This document shows positions 19,596 through 28,752 of a stretch of 64,000 bases of DNA, in pieces; position 1 is the stretch's first letter, and each line of letters begins with the position of its first letter. Where the stretch lies: positions 24,691 to 88,690 of the IMG/VR virus record IMGVR_UViG_3300003691_000002. The stretch is one strand, 5' to 3'. The notes under the pieces were generated by a model. That model saw only the letters and a list, made by a program, of their open reading frames with translations. It did not search any database and was not told where the DNA came from. The position numbers and the translations under genes were made by a program. This stretch comes from a virus.

Positions 19596-21302
19596 TTAAA
19601 AATTATTTTCTAAATCTCTTAGTACTTCTTCTTCTTCTACTTGTTGTATTATTTCTGCTACTGCTGGTACTTCTTCATTATGATTAACAAATCTTATATT
19701 TGCAGCTTGAAGGTTACTACGATTAACCAAAGAATAAAAAGCATTTTTAAATTCTTTTTTTGAATTATTTAAAATATATCTAAAATCTACAGAAACAGGA
19801 GGACTATACAAAAGATTAGATTCATTAAAAAGAACAGGAGCTTCACCTTCTAATACTTTATTTTTAAAGTATTGTTGTCTTTTTCTCCAATAATCTTTTA
19901 TAACTTGTGCAAGTTTATTATCTTGAATTTCACTAATAATTATATAATTTAAATTTAATTTAGTAATAAGTCTTAAATCATTTTTAAGTAATTTATCAAC
20001 ATTATTATTAACAAATTTTATAATAGCAATACAAGTAAATAAATAAAAGATTACTTTATTAACATCAAAAGTAGGAGTATGAATTCTAAATTCTACAGTT
20101 TTTTTATTTCCAAAAACTATTGGAATTAAATTAACCCAATGATACCTACTTCTAATATTCCATTTAGCATTTCCATTAGGGTCGCTTGGATGATTTATAA
20201 CTTCATCCAAGTTACTTTTATAATGACTAAATGGAATTCCTCCTGATAATTGAGAAAATAAAACATCAAATCCTACTTCAGGCTTACTAAGTAATGAATA
20301 ATAAAATGTATCTCTATCTAATTCTTTAGTATAATCTTTTCTTTTTACTCTATATTTTTTACTTTTATATAAAGGAAAAGCAGAATAAAAATCATCTTGA
20401 ATTAAATAAAGAACTTTATATAACCCTAATAAATGTTTTGGAGTTCTTTTTAAACCTGCTACATGTAAATGTAAAGAACATTCATAATCTTCTTTAGTAT
20501 ATCTTTTAAGTTTTTTTAAACTTTTAATTAAACTAAAAACACCTTTAACACCTGAATAAGGAATAGTAGCATATTCTAAACCTTGTATACTTCCATCTCT
20601 TAAAGGAATTAATCCTAATTTTTTACAATCTCTTTCAGGAACTTTTCCTCTTACAGTTTCAAATTCAAAACCAAAACTATAATTTTCTTCAAAAAAATAT
20701 CTAAATTGTTTTAAAAAACTATCTATTTCTATATCTACATTACATTTATTATAAATTTCTATAGCAGTATTTAAATAATTTTTTGAATCATATAACAAGC
20801 CTCTTTTTTCTTCTTGATTACATTCAGGTAATGAAATAAATTTATATGCTCTTGTACGCTTAACATGTTCATATATTTCAGTTTCTAAATTATATTTATA
20901 ATAACGTGAGTTATTAAAAATATTATCATTTAAAACATTAAAAAATCCCTCAGAAGATTCTACTAATAAAGGAGCTATTTTATCTAAAGGAGATAAACTA
21001 AAATGTCCAAAAATAAGTTTATCTTTTTCAATACCTATTACTCCTTTAACAAATGTGTTATCTTTTTTGATTATATATCTTCCAATTCTATGATCAAAAA
21101 TTATTCTTTCTGTTTCAGCCCTATACCATTTTTTAACTTCTGGGATATAATATACATCTCCAGAATTTTTAATATGTATATTACCTTTTTTATAATATTT
21201 ACCATACATAAAACGGCAATTTATAATAGGTAATTTTTCTTGTGAAACAGTTGTGACTAATTTATTTTTTATATATTTACTACTCATAATAAAATTAATC
21301 AT
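19596..21302 (-). CDS. Putative amidoligase (glutamine-synthetase fold)
   Basis: 568 aa. Family motifs of the putative amidoligase group are visible: FGFEFET (E-x-E metal ligands) near residue 215, RDGSIQGLEYAT, CSLHLHV (paired His) and VEFRIHTPTF. These enzymes join a carboxylate to an amine using ATP. An in-frame Met at position 21287 is an alternative start, because the first codons overlap the upstream GATase gene. It is the most downstream member of a six-gene cluster with a second amidoligase, two amidotransferases, an ATP-grasp ligase and a cyclotransferase. Substrate unknown. Confidence 0.82.
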   Translation of the reverse strand: MINFIMSSKYIKNKLVTTVSQEKLPIINCRFMYGKYYKKGNIHIKNSGDVYYIPEVKKWYRAETERIIFDHRIGRYIIKKDNTFVKGVIGIEKDKLIFGHFSLSPLDKIAPLLVESSEGFFNVLNDNIFNNSRYYKYNLETEIYEHVKRTRAYKFISLPECNQEEKRGLLYDSKNYLNTAIEIYNKCNVDIEIDSFLKQFRYFFEENYSFGFEFETVRGKVPERDCKKLGLIPLRDGSIQGLEYATIPYSGVKGVFSLIKSLKKLKRYTKEDYECSLHLHVAGLKRTPKHLLGLYKVLYLIQDDFYSAFPLYKSKKYRVKRKDYTKELDRDTFYYSLLSKPEVGFDVLFSQLSGGIPFSHYKSNLDEVINHPSDPNGNAKWNIRSRYHWVNLIPIVFGNKKTVEFRIHTPTFDVNKVIFYLFTCIAIIKFVNNNVDKLLKNDLRLITKLNLNYIIISEIQDNKLAQVIKDYWRKRQQYFKNKVLEGEAPVLFNESNLLYSPPVSVDFRYILNNSKKEFKNAFYSLVNRSNLQAANIRFVNHNEEVPAVAEIIQQVEEEEVLRDLENNF

Positions 21303-23115
21303 TTTCTTCTAAATCGATTGATAAAACAGAAACTAAATTTTCAATATAATCAGAAGTAAAATCTATTATATGTTGGCCAATTGCATTTTGTGATAATTTT
21401 TCATCTTCTTCTAACAAATCTAAGACTGCTTTATTATCTAAAATAGAATTTTCAACTAATTGCAAAATTTCTTCTGAGATATTATCTACTGTTTCTTTTT
21501 CTTCTTCTTTTTCTTCTTTATATGCTTCTAGAATTTCATCTACAATTTCTGTAGAGGATTTTGCTACAATATTACTAAAAACATTAGTTTTAATTGTTTC
21601 ATAATATGTACAAAATCCTTTATTAATAGTATAAATTCTAGAAGCTCCTAAAGGAGCAATTATTCCTGTAAAAACTTGACCATTTAATATTAAAGGTTGT
21701 TTATTTGTTAAAATACTATTTACAGGGTGAACAGAAGCAAAAGAAAGCCTGGAAGGATTTAACATATTTGGATTATTATCTTCAATTGTTTTTACAGCTT
21801 CCCAATCAAAAGTAGATCTTAATTCTATGCCTTTATATATTGGTTTAATAAAAGCATCTATATTAGTAAAGTCTTTATCTTTAAAAGGTATAAAAGTAGT
21901 TTTAGAAGGTTTAATTACAAAATCTTGTGCTTCTAAACAGAAATTAGAGTTTTTTAGATTTTTTAGTCTCCTTCTAGCTGCTTTTAAATCATCTTGAGAT
22001 AGTAAATAAAAACCACATCCTTTTATCCAAGTATATAATCCTGTAACTAAATGACCATTTCTTTTATATCTAAAATTATTAAAATAAATATTCTTTCCAG
22101 AAACATTTATTTCTTCATAAAAAAGATCATAAGAAGAAGTAGCCACGTCTGGTAAAACATACTGTCTTTTTTCAGGAAGAAAGTTATAATCTCTTTTTTT
22201 AGCCCCTCCTCTTGCGTAGTTAGATTTATTATTTTCTTTTGGTTTACTAGAAACATAATATTGATTGTGCTTTCTAGTTATTACTGTTTTTTCTGCTGTT
22301 TTTAAGCAACCATTTTTAACTTTGTAAACAGTATTAAAATCTAAGTTAATAATGTTTTTACCACCAATAATTTTTAAACCTTCTTCTTGAGAAGAAAGAT
22401 AAAGACTATTTTTATTTTGTTGCCAAGCATATAAAGGTCTTTCTTCTGTTCCTTCTAAAGCATTAAAAGTTTTTTTAGATTTACCTTTATAAAAATAAAT
22501 AGTATTAGGTTCATCAACTTTAAACCAAATTAAAGCTGCAGCCCCTTGATATTGTTCTAATACTGAGTAATCATCAGTTTTAGATAAAATTTCTAATAAA
22601 ATTTCACTATCTATTTTTGGTACAACAACAGTAGAATTTGCTTTTTTTACTTCTTTATCGGTCTCTACTTCAAACTTATTAGCTAATGTAATATCATTGT
22701 GTAATGTACCATTATGAACACCTACAAAAATTGTTTTTTTGTTTTTATTTTTAAAACCAAAAGGATGAGCATTTTCTTCAGTATGAGCACCCCTAGTAGC
22801 TTGTCTAGTATGGCCTATTACTACAGGATATTTATAAGGTTTTTTATAACCATTTGCTAAAACAAAATCTCTATAGAGTTTATTTTCTCCAGTTCCTTTT
22901 TTAATAGCATTATCTGATACAACTCCACAAGAATGTATTCCTCTTGCTTGGTTTAGTATCCCTAATAAATCAAATTTTAATTTATCAAAGTCTTTTGGAG
23001 TTTTACCTGCCCAAGCAAAAATACCACAAAATAAAATATCATGTTTATTTTTAAAAATAATATTTAATCCTGTAGAAATAGTTAATAATATTAATATTAA
23101 ATTAAGTAAATTCAT
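21295..23115 (-). CDS. Class II glutamine amidotransferase (Ntn hydrolase) with hydrophobic leader
   Basis: 606 aa. CGIFAWAG at residue 30 followed by GHTRQATRG, ENAHPF and VGVHNGTLHN is a class II glutaminase domain (residues 30-230), which releases ammonia from glutamine. The remaining 370 residues are unrecognised and may be the acceptor or partner-binding half. The start overlaps the upstream ligase stop as ATGA, so the 29-residue hydrophobic leader before the catalytic Cys looks genuine. Class II enzymes need Cys at the mature N-terminus, so the leader should be cleaved, or the enzyme is inactive. A polyglutamate segment lies near residue 545. Confidence 0.85.
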   Translation of the reverse strand: MNLLNLILILLTISTGLNIIFKNKHDILFCGIFAWAGKTPKDFDKLKFDLLGILNQARGIHSCGVVSDNAIKKGTGENKLYRDFVLANGYKKPYKYPVVIGHTRQATRGAHTEENAHPFGFKNKNKKTIFVGVHNGTLHNDITLANKFEVETDKEVKKANSTVVVPKIDSEILLEILSKTDDYSVLEQYQGAAALIWFKVDEPNTIYFYKGKSKKTFNALEGTEERPLYAWQQNKNSLYLSSQEEGLKIIGGKNIINLDFNTVYKVKNGCLKTAEKTVITRKHNQYYVSSKPKENNKSNYARGGAKKRDYNFLPEKRQYVLPDVATSSYDLFYEEINVSGKNIYFNNFRYKRNGHLVTGLYTWIKGCGFYLLSQDDLKAARRRLKNLKNSNFCLEAQDFVIKPSKTTFIPFKDKDFTNIDAFIKPIYKGIELRSTFDWEAVKTIEDNNPNMLNPSRLSFASVHPVNSILTNKQPLILNGQVFTGIIAPLGASRIYTINKGFCTYYETIKTNVFSNIVAKSSTEIVDEILEAYKEEKEEEKETVDNISEEILQLVENSILDNKAVLDLLEEDEKLSQNAIGQHIIDFTSDYIENLVSVLSIDLEEND

Positions 23116-23918
23116 TTAATTAAAATATTTGATTCTTCTATAATAGATTTTCTTAGTTCTAATATTTCTTCATTAGACATTTCATGAGCATTTAATATAG
23201 CGTTCTCATGTTTATATTGTAGTTCTTTAAAATAAGGAAAACTAGCTAATTCTATAGCTGCTAAAGTATTAACAAAAATAGTTGTTTGTAATTCTTTTGT
23301 TTTTAGCCAAAAATTAGAAAGAGTTCTGTATTCTAAACCATAAAATTTATCTCTATAATTGCCTAATTGCCCGTAATATTGTTTTCTTTCTTTATCTGGG
23401 TCAATAACTAAAGCTAATAACCCTAAAGTAATATCTAAAGCTTTCACTAATCTCATATTAGCTAAATCATTAGGAGAAGTATATCCTATATGAATATGTC
23501 CCCCACACATTCTAGTGGTGTAATCTTCAGAAAATTGTAATTGATTTTGCTCAAAAGTATATACATTAAAATCAGGATCACAACCAAACATACGAGCTTG
23601 TCTACTAGTTAACTCTTCCTTTTTAAAAGTATGTGTAGTTGAAAAATCTAATTTATGATTTTTATTATTTAATTTTAGATAAATATTTAAATAATCTAAA
23701 ACTAATTGTATATTATTTAGAAATTCTTTTTCAGAAACGCATGGAGGAATATTAAATTCTACCATTACATTGTCTTCTTGAACAAAATATCCTTCTTTAT
23801 TTAAAACAGGTTTTGGATTGTTTTTAGTTCCTCCAATTAGCCCTTCTGCAGAAATAATTTGTGATCCATCATTCACAAACAATTCTGGGTCAGCTCCTAT
23901 TGTTACATTTTTATACAT
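23112..23918 (-). CDS. Phage COOH-NH2 ligase type 2 (amidoligase)
   Basis: 268 aa. IGADPELFV (D10, E12), VMVEFNIPP, CGGHIHIGY (residues 138-146) and GLEYRTL match the phage phiEco32-type COOH-NH2 ligase family, a glutamine-synthetase-fold amidoligase. The paired acidic and His residues are the expected metal ligands. It overlaps the glutaminase gene downstream by 4 nt (ATGA) and the class I amidotransferase upstream by 8 nt, so the three are translationally coupled. It probably forms an amide or isopeptide bond on an unknown acceptor. Confidence 0.9.
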   Translation of the reverse strand: MYKNVTIGADPELFVNDGSQIISAEGLIGGTKNNPKPVLNKEGYFVQEDNVMVEFNIPPCVSEKEFLNNIQLVLDYLNIYLKLNNKNHKLDFSTTHTFKKEELTSRQARMFGCDPDFNVYTFEQNQLQFSEDYTTRMCGGHIHIGYTSPNDLANMRLVKALDITLGLLALVIDPDKERKQYYGQLGNYRDKFYGLEYRTLSNFWLKTKELQTTIFVNTLAAIELASFPYFKELQYKHENAILNAHEMSNEEILELRKSIIEESNILIK

Positions 23919-24609
23919 ATAAATAATCTAAAATAATATTTCTTATAAAATCTAAAGTTTCTTGAGGTACTCCTTCAAATTCAGGATGTCCTTGTATAGC
24001 TAATCCATTTATTTTAGGATAATAAACTATTTCTGGTTCAATAAAATTATTTGCTAATTCTATCTCTTCATTTTTTCCATTTAAATAAGTATCGCTTTCA
24101 AAAAATTTTGACCAAGCAATAAGCTTATAATCATCTTCAGGTAAATTAAAAGGATACATCATTTGATGGTGTGTAGAAGTCATATCAAAACTTTTAAACC
24201 TATTATTGCCCCGCATTACCTCTATGAAATGATTTTTAGTATGATTTGTTACGTGTTGAATTAATTTACCATCAGCACGAACAGTCAAATATTGGGCTCC
24301 TCTACAAATACCTAATTTTTTTATTTTATAAGGTAAATAATTAAATAATAGACCACATCTTAAATCTCTTTCTTCATTAACAAATGTATGTCTACCATTT
24401 TTTTCTCCATATAAATTAGGATTTACATCTTCCCCGCCAGTATAAATAAGCAAATCTTTATCTAAATTTATTTTTATTTTACTGGTATTTAAATCATCAA
24501 GAAATTTTTTTATATTATTTACTTCTATAAATTCAATTTCTTCATTAAAAACAAAACTTAAAAATTTTTTATAATTTTTGTTTAATAGAGATTCACTGAT
24601 AATTTTCAT
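23911..24609 (-). CDS. Class I glutamine amidotransferase-like (C26) hydrolase
   Basis: 232 aa. Nucleophile elbow LGICRGAQYL (C102) and the His-Glu pair in IQGHPEFEG (H208, E210) complete the triad of the gamma-glutamyl hydrolase/PuuD-like family. The oxyanion segment YTGGEDVNPNLYG is also typical of gamma-glutamyl-hydrolysing C26 members. It lies inside the amidoligase cluster and overlaps both neighbours. It could release gamma-glutamyl groups or supply ammonia; the C26 resemblance favours gamma-glutamyl cleavage. Confidence 0.88.
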   Translation of the reverse strand: MKIISESLLNKNYKKFLSFVFNEEIEFIEVNNIKKFLDDLNTSKIKINLDKDLLIYTGGEDVNPNLYGEKNGRHTFVNEERDLRCGLLFNYLPYKIKKLGICRGAQYLTVRADGKLIQHVTNHTKNHFIEVMRGNNRFKSFDMTSTHHQMMYPFNLPEDDYKLIAWSKFFESDTYLNGKNEEIELANNFIEPEIVYYPKINGLAIQGHPEFEGVPQETLDFIRNIILDYLYV

Positions 24610-25399
24610 TTATTTTTTTATTTATTATTTTTGGTAATATTTCTTTATATTTTTCAGCTGTAATTTCTCCAAAAGAAGGTGCTGAATTAATTTCAATAAT
24701 AACAAAAGCTGGAAATTTATTATTAGATTGAACTCTTACATCAACAGCCCCAAAATCTAGACCTACTGCATTAAGAGCTTTTACAGACTCATTTACAATA
24801 TAATCCCAATTATCAGGTTTGTCAAAAAGTTCATTTTTTTCTAATATCCAAACACAATTTAAATTATTTTTAAACCATTTATGTTCATCTGGAGTATTAT
24901 TTTTAATCATTTTTCTACAAGAATAAAAAACACCATCTTTTGTAACATGAAGTCTATATTCTTTATTAAAATTATAAAAACGCTCAAAAATAAAATTATT
25001 TAATTCTCCAGAATGCTTATTTAAAAAAGAATTTAAATCTGTAGCATTATCAATTTTTTCATTACCATTATTCCTACTTCCAAATCTTCTTTTAGCTATA
25101 ATAGGAAAAGGCATATTTTCAAAATTTACTATTTCTTTAGTAATGCAATTAAAAAAATTGTAATTTTTATAAAAAGTAAACCATATAGGAGTTCTTACAT
25201 CTGCTTCTAAAAATTTATTTTTCATTTTTAATTTATCAGATGAGTTTTTTACTGCTTCTATTGTGTTTACCTCAATATTTGCATTTGATATAGTAGTTGA
25301 ACCAAATCTAACAACTACTGTTTTTTCAACTTTTGGTAAAATTCTTCTCAATACATTATGAGAAGGATGTCTACTTCTAATTCGTGGTCTATACTTCAT
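24593..25399 (-). CDS. ATP-grasp ligase (RimK-like)
   Basis: 268 aa. FPIIAKRRFGSRNNG (ATP-binding loop), FIFERFYNFNKEYRLHV, GAVDVRVQ and VIIEINSAPSFG (Mg ligands E and N) follow the ATP-grasp order seen in RimK-type carboxylate-amine ligases. A basic, arginine-rich N-terminus (RPRIRSRHPSHNVLRR) precedes the fold and could bind nucleic acid or be a tail. It overlaps its neighbours by 11 and 17 nt. Within this cluster it would add an amino acid to a peptide or metabolite. Confidence 0.88.
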   Translation of the reverse strand: MKYRPRIRSRHPSHNVLRRILPKVEKTVVVRFGSTTISNANIEVNTIEAVKNSSDKLKMKNKFLEADVRTPIWFTFYKNYNFFNCITKEIVNFENMPFPIIAKRRFGSRNNGNEKIDNATDLNSFLNKHSGELNNFIFERFYNFNKEYRLHVTKDGVFYSCRKMIKNNTPDEHKWFKNNLNCVWILEKNELFDKPDNWDYIVNESVKALNAVGLDFGAVDVRVQSNNKFPAFVIIEINSAPSFGEITAEKYKEILPKIINKKINENYQ

Positions 25400-25814
25400 C
25401 TACAATTTTATGTACTTTATTAATCATACTTTGATCATTCCAATCTCCAGAATCAACTATAGGTAAATTTTTTAAATCTATTCTATTACCTGCCAGGTAA
25501 ACAAAAGCATTTCCCCAAGGAGTAGGAATAATATCTTTATTATAAAGATTATTTTTTCCTTCCCCAATATAGCCTTCAAGATTATCTAATTGTTTTGCTG
25601 TATTTTCATTATCTATTTCAAAAACATCCATTGTAATAGAAGTTGCACTTCTATTTGTTTCTATTATAGCAGGAAATGCTCCTAAACTAAACATTGTATA
25701 AATAGGTTCTGTTCTAAAAGTTCCTAAATGTTTTGAATCTTTTAAGAAAGTTTTATAATTATTATGTCCTAATCTTAAAGTTCCATAAACTGCTACTAAT
25801 ACTTTATTTTTCAT
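25389..25814 (-). CDS. Gamma-glutamylcyclotransferase-like protein
   Basis: 141 aa. VAVYGTLRLGHNNY near the N-terminus is the signature glycine-rich substrate loop of the GGCT/AIG2 family, and KQLDNLEGY later carries the conserved acidic residue region. These enzymes cleave gamma-glutamyl amines, releasing 5-oxoproline. It opens the amidoligase cluster, 2 bp downstream of the primase gene, and could remove or edit gamma-glutamyl groups made by the ligases. Confidence 0.88.
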   Translation of the reverse strand: MKNKVLVAVYGTLRLGHNNYKTFLKDSKHLGTFRTEPIYTMFSLGAFPAIIETNRSATSITMDVFEIDNENTAKQLDNLEGYIGEGKNNLYNKDIIPTPWGNAFVYLAGNRIDLKNLPIVDSGDWNDQSMINKVHKIVDEV

Positions 25815-25816
25815 AT

Positions 25817-26845
25817 TTAAAAAGGTAAATAAATTTCTTTTTTATATATCTCTATACTTTTCTTTCTTCCCCAAACTTTTATTAAATCACTAAAATCTTT
25901 ACATTGATATCTATCAGGTATAGTAATTGATTTTAGTCCAAATTTTGTAGCTAATTCTTTAGCTTTAATTTGTCCAACATTTTCTTCTTTATCATAATCA
26001 TTGTCATACCAAATATAAATATGTTTAAATCTTTCTTTTAACTGATCTATAATATGTTGTTTGGGTAATACTGTTTCTGATTGTAATGCTACAGCAGGAA
26101 TTCTTAAATTTTCTACAATTGCCATTACATCTTTTAATGATTTTGTAATAATTAATTCTTTATGTCTTAAAGGTAATTGTTCCCATCCTTGCCAAACAGA
26201 ATAATTATGATTATTTAAAAATTTATATTTTTTATTATAAGGTTGATATATTTTTAAAGATGTTTTATTATCTTTTTTCTCAACATAAGAATAAGCATAT
26301 TTATCTGCTTTTACAGCAGAACCTTCTTTATTATAAAAAATATAACTAATAGGGGAAACTCTGTATTTTTTTAATGTATATAAAGAAATTCCAAATTTTT
26401 CCCAAAACATTATATCATGTTCTTTCCATTGTCTTGTTTTTTTTGCTAAGATTTTTCCAGAACTTTCAGATAATAATTTTTCTCTGCTTTTTGTATTTTT
26501 TTCTTGTTTATAATTAGAAGCTTCAATTTCTTTATAATTAAAATGCCATTTTAAATTAAAATCAACAATAATTTTATTTAATGCTTCATAATAAGATAAA
26601 TTAAACAATAGTTTAACAAATTCTATACAATCACCTTTATACTTAAAATCATTAAACCATATTTCTCCTGTTTTTTTATTTAAAAAAAATCTCAACGAAG
26701 GAACATTTTCTTCTCTAAATAAAGATTTATAGCTTTTAGATAAAGCAATATCTTGTTGCATATAATATCTATATATATCTATATCTTGTATATAAGAAAA
26801 AATATGTTCCTTAGAAGGATCTTTTTTATTTAAATTAATAGTCAT
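25817..26845 (-). CDS. DnaG-type primase with Toprim domain
   Basis: 342 aa. The N-terminal part (residues 10-95) resembles the zinc-finger domain of DnaG (GEIWFNDF, GDCIEFVKLL), but the zinc-binding cysteines are missing. The Toprim domain spans about 229-305, with IYIWYDNDYD giving the D-x-D pair (D281, D283). The usual Toprim glutamate position reads TKSLKDV, with no acidic residue directly before it. It makes RNA primers for the SF4 helicase/PolA replisome encoded in the same block. Its start overlaps the stop of a 43-aa gene by one base. Confidence 0.85.
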   Translation of the reverse strand: MTINLNKKDPSKEHIFSYIQDIDIYRYYMQQDIALSKSYKSLFREENVPSLRFFLNKKTGEIWFNDFKYKGDCIEFVKLLFNLSYYEALNKIIVDFNLKWHFNYKEIEASNYKQEKNTKSREKLLSESSGKILAKKTRQWKEHDIMFWEKFGISLYTLKKYRVSPISYIFYNKEGSAVKADKYAYSYVEKKDNKTSLKIYQPYNKKYKFLNNHNYSVWQGWEQLPLRHKELIITKSLKDVMAIVENLRIPAVALQSETVLPKQHIIDQLKERFKHIYIWYDNDYDKEENVGQIKAKELATKFGLKSITIPDRYQCKDFSDLIKVWGRKKSIEIYKKEIYLPF

Positions 26846-26976
26846 TACATTGGAGGTGTTAATACCATATAAATACTACCAAGAATAGCTATTAAAACCA
26901 TTGTCCAAATTAAGCTAAAACCTATTTTTTTAGCTGTATGTTTTTTTATAGCATATTTTTTATAATCATTTTTCAT
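26845..26976 (-). CDS. Small single-span membrane protein, 43 aa
   Basis: A basic N-terminus (MKNDYKKYAIKKHTAKK) precedes one hydrophobic helix (FSLIWTMVLIAILGSIYMVL). The stop and the primase start are fused as TAATG, and the gene overlaps the 35-aa gene upstream by 11 nt. Such packing supports a real gene. Possible holin-like or membrane-tether function is not shown. Confidence 0.65.
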   Translation of the reverse strand: MKNDYKKYAIKKHTAKKIGFSLIWTMVLIAILGSIYMVLTPPM

Positions 26977-27073
26977 TGTTTTTTTGTTTATAATTAATCC
27001 GCAACAGTTCAATTAGTCCTGCTGTAATACCAATTAGAGCTAACCATAATATCGGGTCATTAATTGCTCTCAT
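26966..27073 (-). CDS. Small membrane protein, 35 aa
   Basis: The peptide is MRAINDPILW followed by LALIGITAGLIELL and a charged tail, so it has one membrane-spanning helix. It overlaps the next gene by 11 nt and lies 14 nt after a 56-aa gene. It is very short, so confidence rests on the chained overlaps. Confidence 0.55.
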   Translation of the reverse strand: MRAINDPILWLALIGITAGLIELLRINYKQKNNEK

Positions 27074-27087
27074 CGTTGTTTTAGTTT

Positions 27088-27258
27088 TTAATTTTTGTTT
27101 AATTCTGTTAAACAAACATTCATAATATAAGTCTGTTCTTTTTTTAATTCTTCAGGAAAAACTTGTAAAGCAAATTGATATAGAAATTCAAAAAATTCTT
27201 TATCTGCTTTAAATTCTTTTTGTTTTTCTTTTTGTGTTTTTCTATAAACAACTTCCAT
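27088..27258 (-). CDS. Hypothetical protein, 56 aa
   Basis: A highly charged helical peptide (RKTQKEKQKEFKADKEFFEF, then FPEELKKEQTY). It is the first gene after the 27272-27301 hairpin in the minus direction. No family recognised. Confidence 0.55.
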   Translation of the reverse strand: MEVVYRKTQKEKQKEFKADKEFFEFLYQFALQVFPEELKKEQTYIMNVCLTELNKN

Positions 27259-27271
27259 AATTAGTTTTAAA

Positions 27272-27301
27272 AAATAAGGGGGAAATTAATCCCCCTTATT
27301 T
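27272..27301 (-). terminator. Terminator downstream of the SSB-like gene
   Basis: AAATAAGGGGGA and TCCCCCTTATTT pair through a short AATTAA-type loop. The stem is GC-rich and flanked by A and T runs, 10 nt after the stop of the 194-aa gene on the minus strand. Confidence 0.9.
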
Positions 27302-27310
27302 AATTAATTA

Positions 27311-27895
27311 TTAACTCCAATTCTCTACATCTTGAACAGGATTATCTTGTTTCATAACGCCTTCATCAGTGTCAGGAATAAGTTTTTCCATTAAATCACT
27401 TGGTTTTTTAAATAAAGTAGGTTTTTCACCTGCTCTTTCTATAAAATCAAAAAACCTAAGACTCAAATAACCTTTTTTATTAGGATAAGCTAATGTACCA
27501 AAAGTAACATAAACATTATATTTATGATTACTTGCATTTTCTTTTACTAATTTAAAAAGAACATCAAAAGCTTCTTTTGTGCTATTAACTTCTGGAAAAA
27601 CATAGTCTTTCCCCATAACAACCTTTGCAATTTGCAAAACTCTATTAATTTGAAGTTTAGCATATTTTTGATTAGCTTCTTCTGTTTTTTGAGGATTAGG
27701 TTGTGGATAATAAAAACCCTCATTGATAACAGCGCCTGTTTCATCTGTTACGATGAGTTTATAATCAGGTCTATTTTCTGGTTCATCTACTGCTCTTTTT
27801 TCAATAGCAATATCTACACCTTCTACTAGTCCTGCCTGTCCATTATTAAAAATAGGTTTTGAAGTGTTAAATTCGTTACTGTTTAAATCTATCAT
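27311..27895 (-). CDS. Candidate single-stranded DNA-binding protein
   Basis: 194 aa. A beta-rich first half (DYKLIVTDETGAVINEGFYY), a helical middle, and a C-terminus that is acidic and ends in Asp-Val-Glu-Asn-Trp-Ser, reminiscent of SSB tails that recruit partners. It follows the Sak4-type ATPase gene, a pairing common in phages between a single-strand annealing or recombinase protein and an SSB. No OB-fold signature can be confirmed by eye, so the function is inferred from context. Confidence 0.6.
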   Translation of the reverse strand: MIDLNSNEFNTSKPIFNNGQAGLVEGVDIAIEKRAVDEPENRPDYKLIVTDETGAVINEGFYYPQPNPQKTEEANQKYAKLQINRVLQIAKVVMGKDYVFPEVNSTKEAFDVLFKLVKENASNHKYNVYVTFGTLAYPNKKGYLSLRFFDFIERAGEKPTLFKKPSDLMEKLIPDTDEGVMKQDNPVQDVENWS

Positions 27896-27932
27896 ATTGT
27901 TTTAATTCCGTCCATATACCTACCACTTTTTA

Positions 27933-28703
27933 TTAATTAATAAAAATATCTGTCCAATTTATTTTTATTTCATCAGTTTGTGGGTCTGATTCGGCAACAA
28001 TAATTTCTTTGCCCTTCAGATGAGGTGATCTTGCTCCTGATAACAAGTTAGGAGAAGAATTAAAATTAATAATAGTTTGATTGTCTTTTCGATATAAATA
28101 TCCTACAGCATCTACTTGAGAACAAAGAATAGAAGAAGCTTTACCAGTTAAAGCAAGACCTCTTTCTGTCATTTCTTTGCCTTCTCTTTCAACTAATTTG
28201 TCTTTTACATGTCCTAATATAATTAAAGTATCACAAATTTCTTTTAATTCGTTAATAACCATACTAAGAGCATCTCTAGTATATTTATAACCTGCACCGT
28301 TTGGTAAAGTAGTAACATCTGTACCAACCCAGTTTCTACCCATTGAAGTTTTTTTATACAATTGATTAGCAAGAGGTAAAACAATATCTTCCAATGCCGT
28401 TACAGTATCAATTGCAATATAAGGATAAATTTTCTTACCCTTTTCTTCATTTTTCTCTTTAATAAGTTCAATGTACTTTTTTAAAGTAGAAATAGGTAGT
28501 TCTTTATTTTTAGATGCTTCTTTAATAATATCAATTTTTAAAGCATCTACAAAATGAGAACCAGATTCTAAATCAAAAATTAAACAACCAGGTAAAGCTG
28601 CTACAAGAGTAGTTTTACCCATTTTTGGCTGACTAAATATAACCACTGTTTCAGGGTTAACTCGATCAGCCTCAATTTTTTTAAATGGTAATTCCATCAT
28701 CAT
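27933..28703 (-). CDS. Sak4-like RecA-type ATPase
   Basis: 256 aa. Walker A is QPKMGKTT (residues 25-32), and Walker B lies in YPYIAIDTVTAL near 98-108. LESGSHFVDA and LIILGHVKDK fit the phage AAA_24/Sak4 family of RecA-fold single-strand annealing ATPases. Start choice is among three consecutive ATG codons. It is conserved in crAss-like replication modules, and it probably works with the SSB-like product encoded 37 bp downstream in recombination-dependent replication. Confidence 0.85.
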   Translation of the reverse strand: MMMELPFKKIEADRVNPETVVIFSQPKMGKTTLVAALPGCLIFDLESGSHFVDALKIDIIKEASKNKELPISTLKKYIELIKEKNEEKGKKIYPYIAIDTVTALEDIVLPLANQLYKKTSMGRNWVGTDVTTLPNGAGYKYTRDALSMVINELKEICDTLIILGHVKDKLVEREGKEMTERGLALTGKASSILCSQVDAVGYLYRKDNQTIINFNSSPNLLSGARSPHLKGKEIIVAESDPQTDEIKINWTDIFIN

Positions 28704-28752
28704 ATTATATCTTATGTTTTTAATTAATAAAACACAGATACATTGTTAAAGT

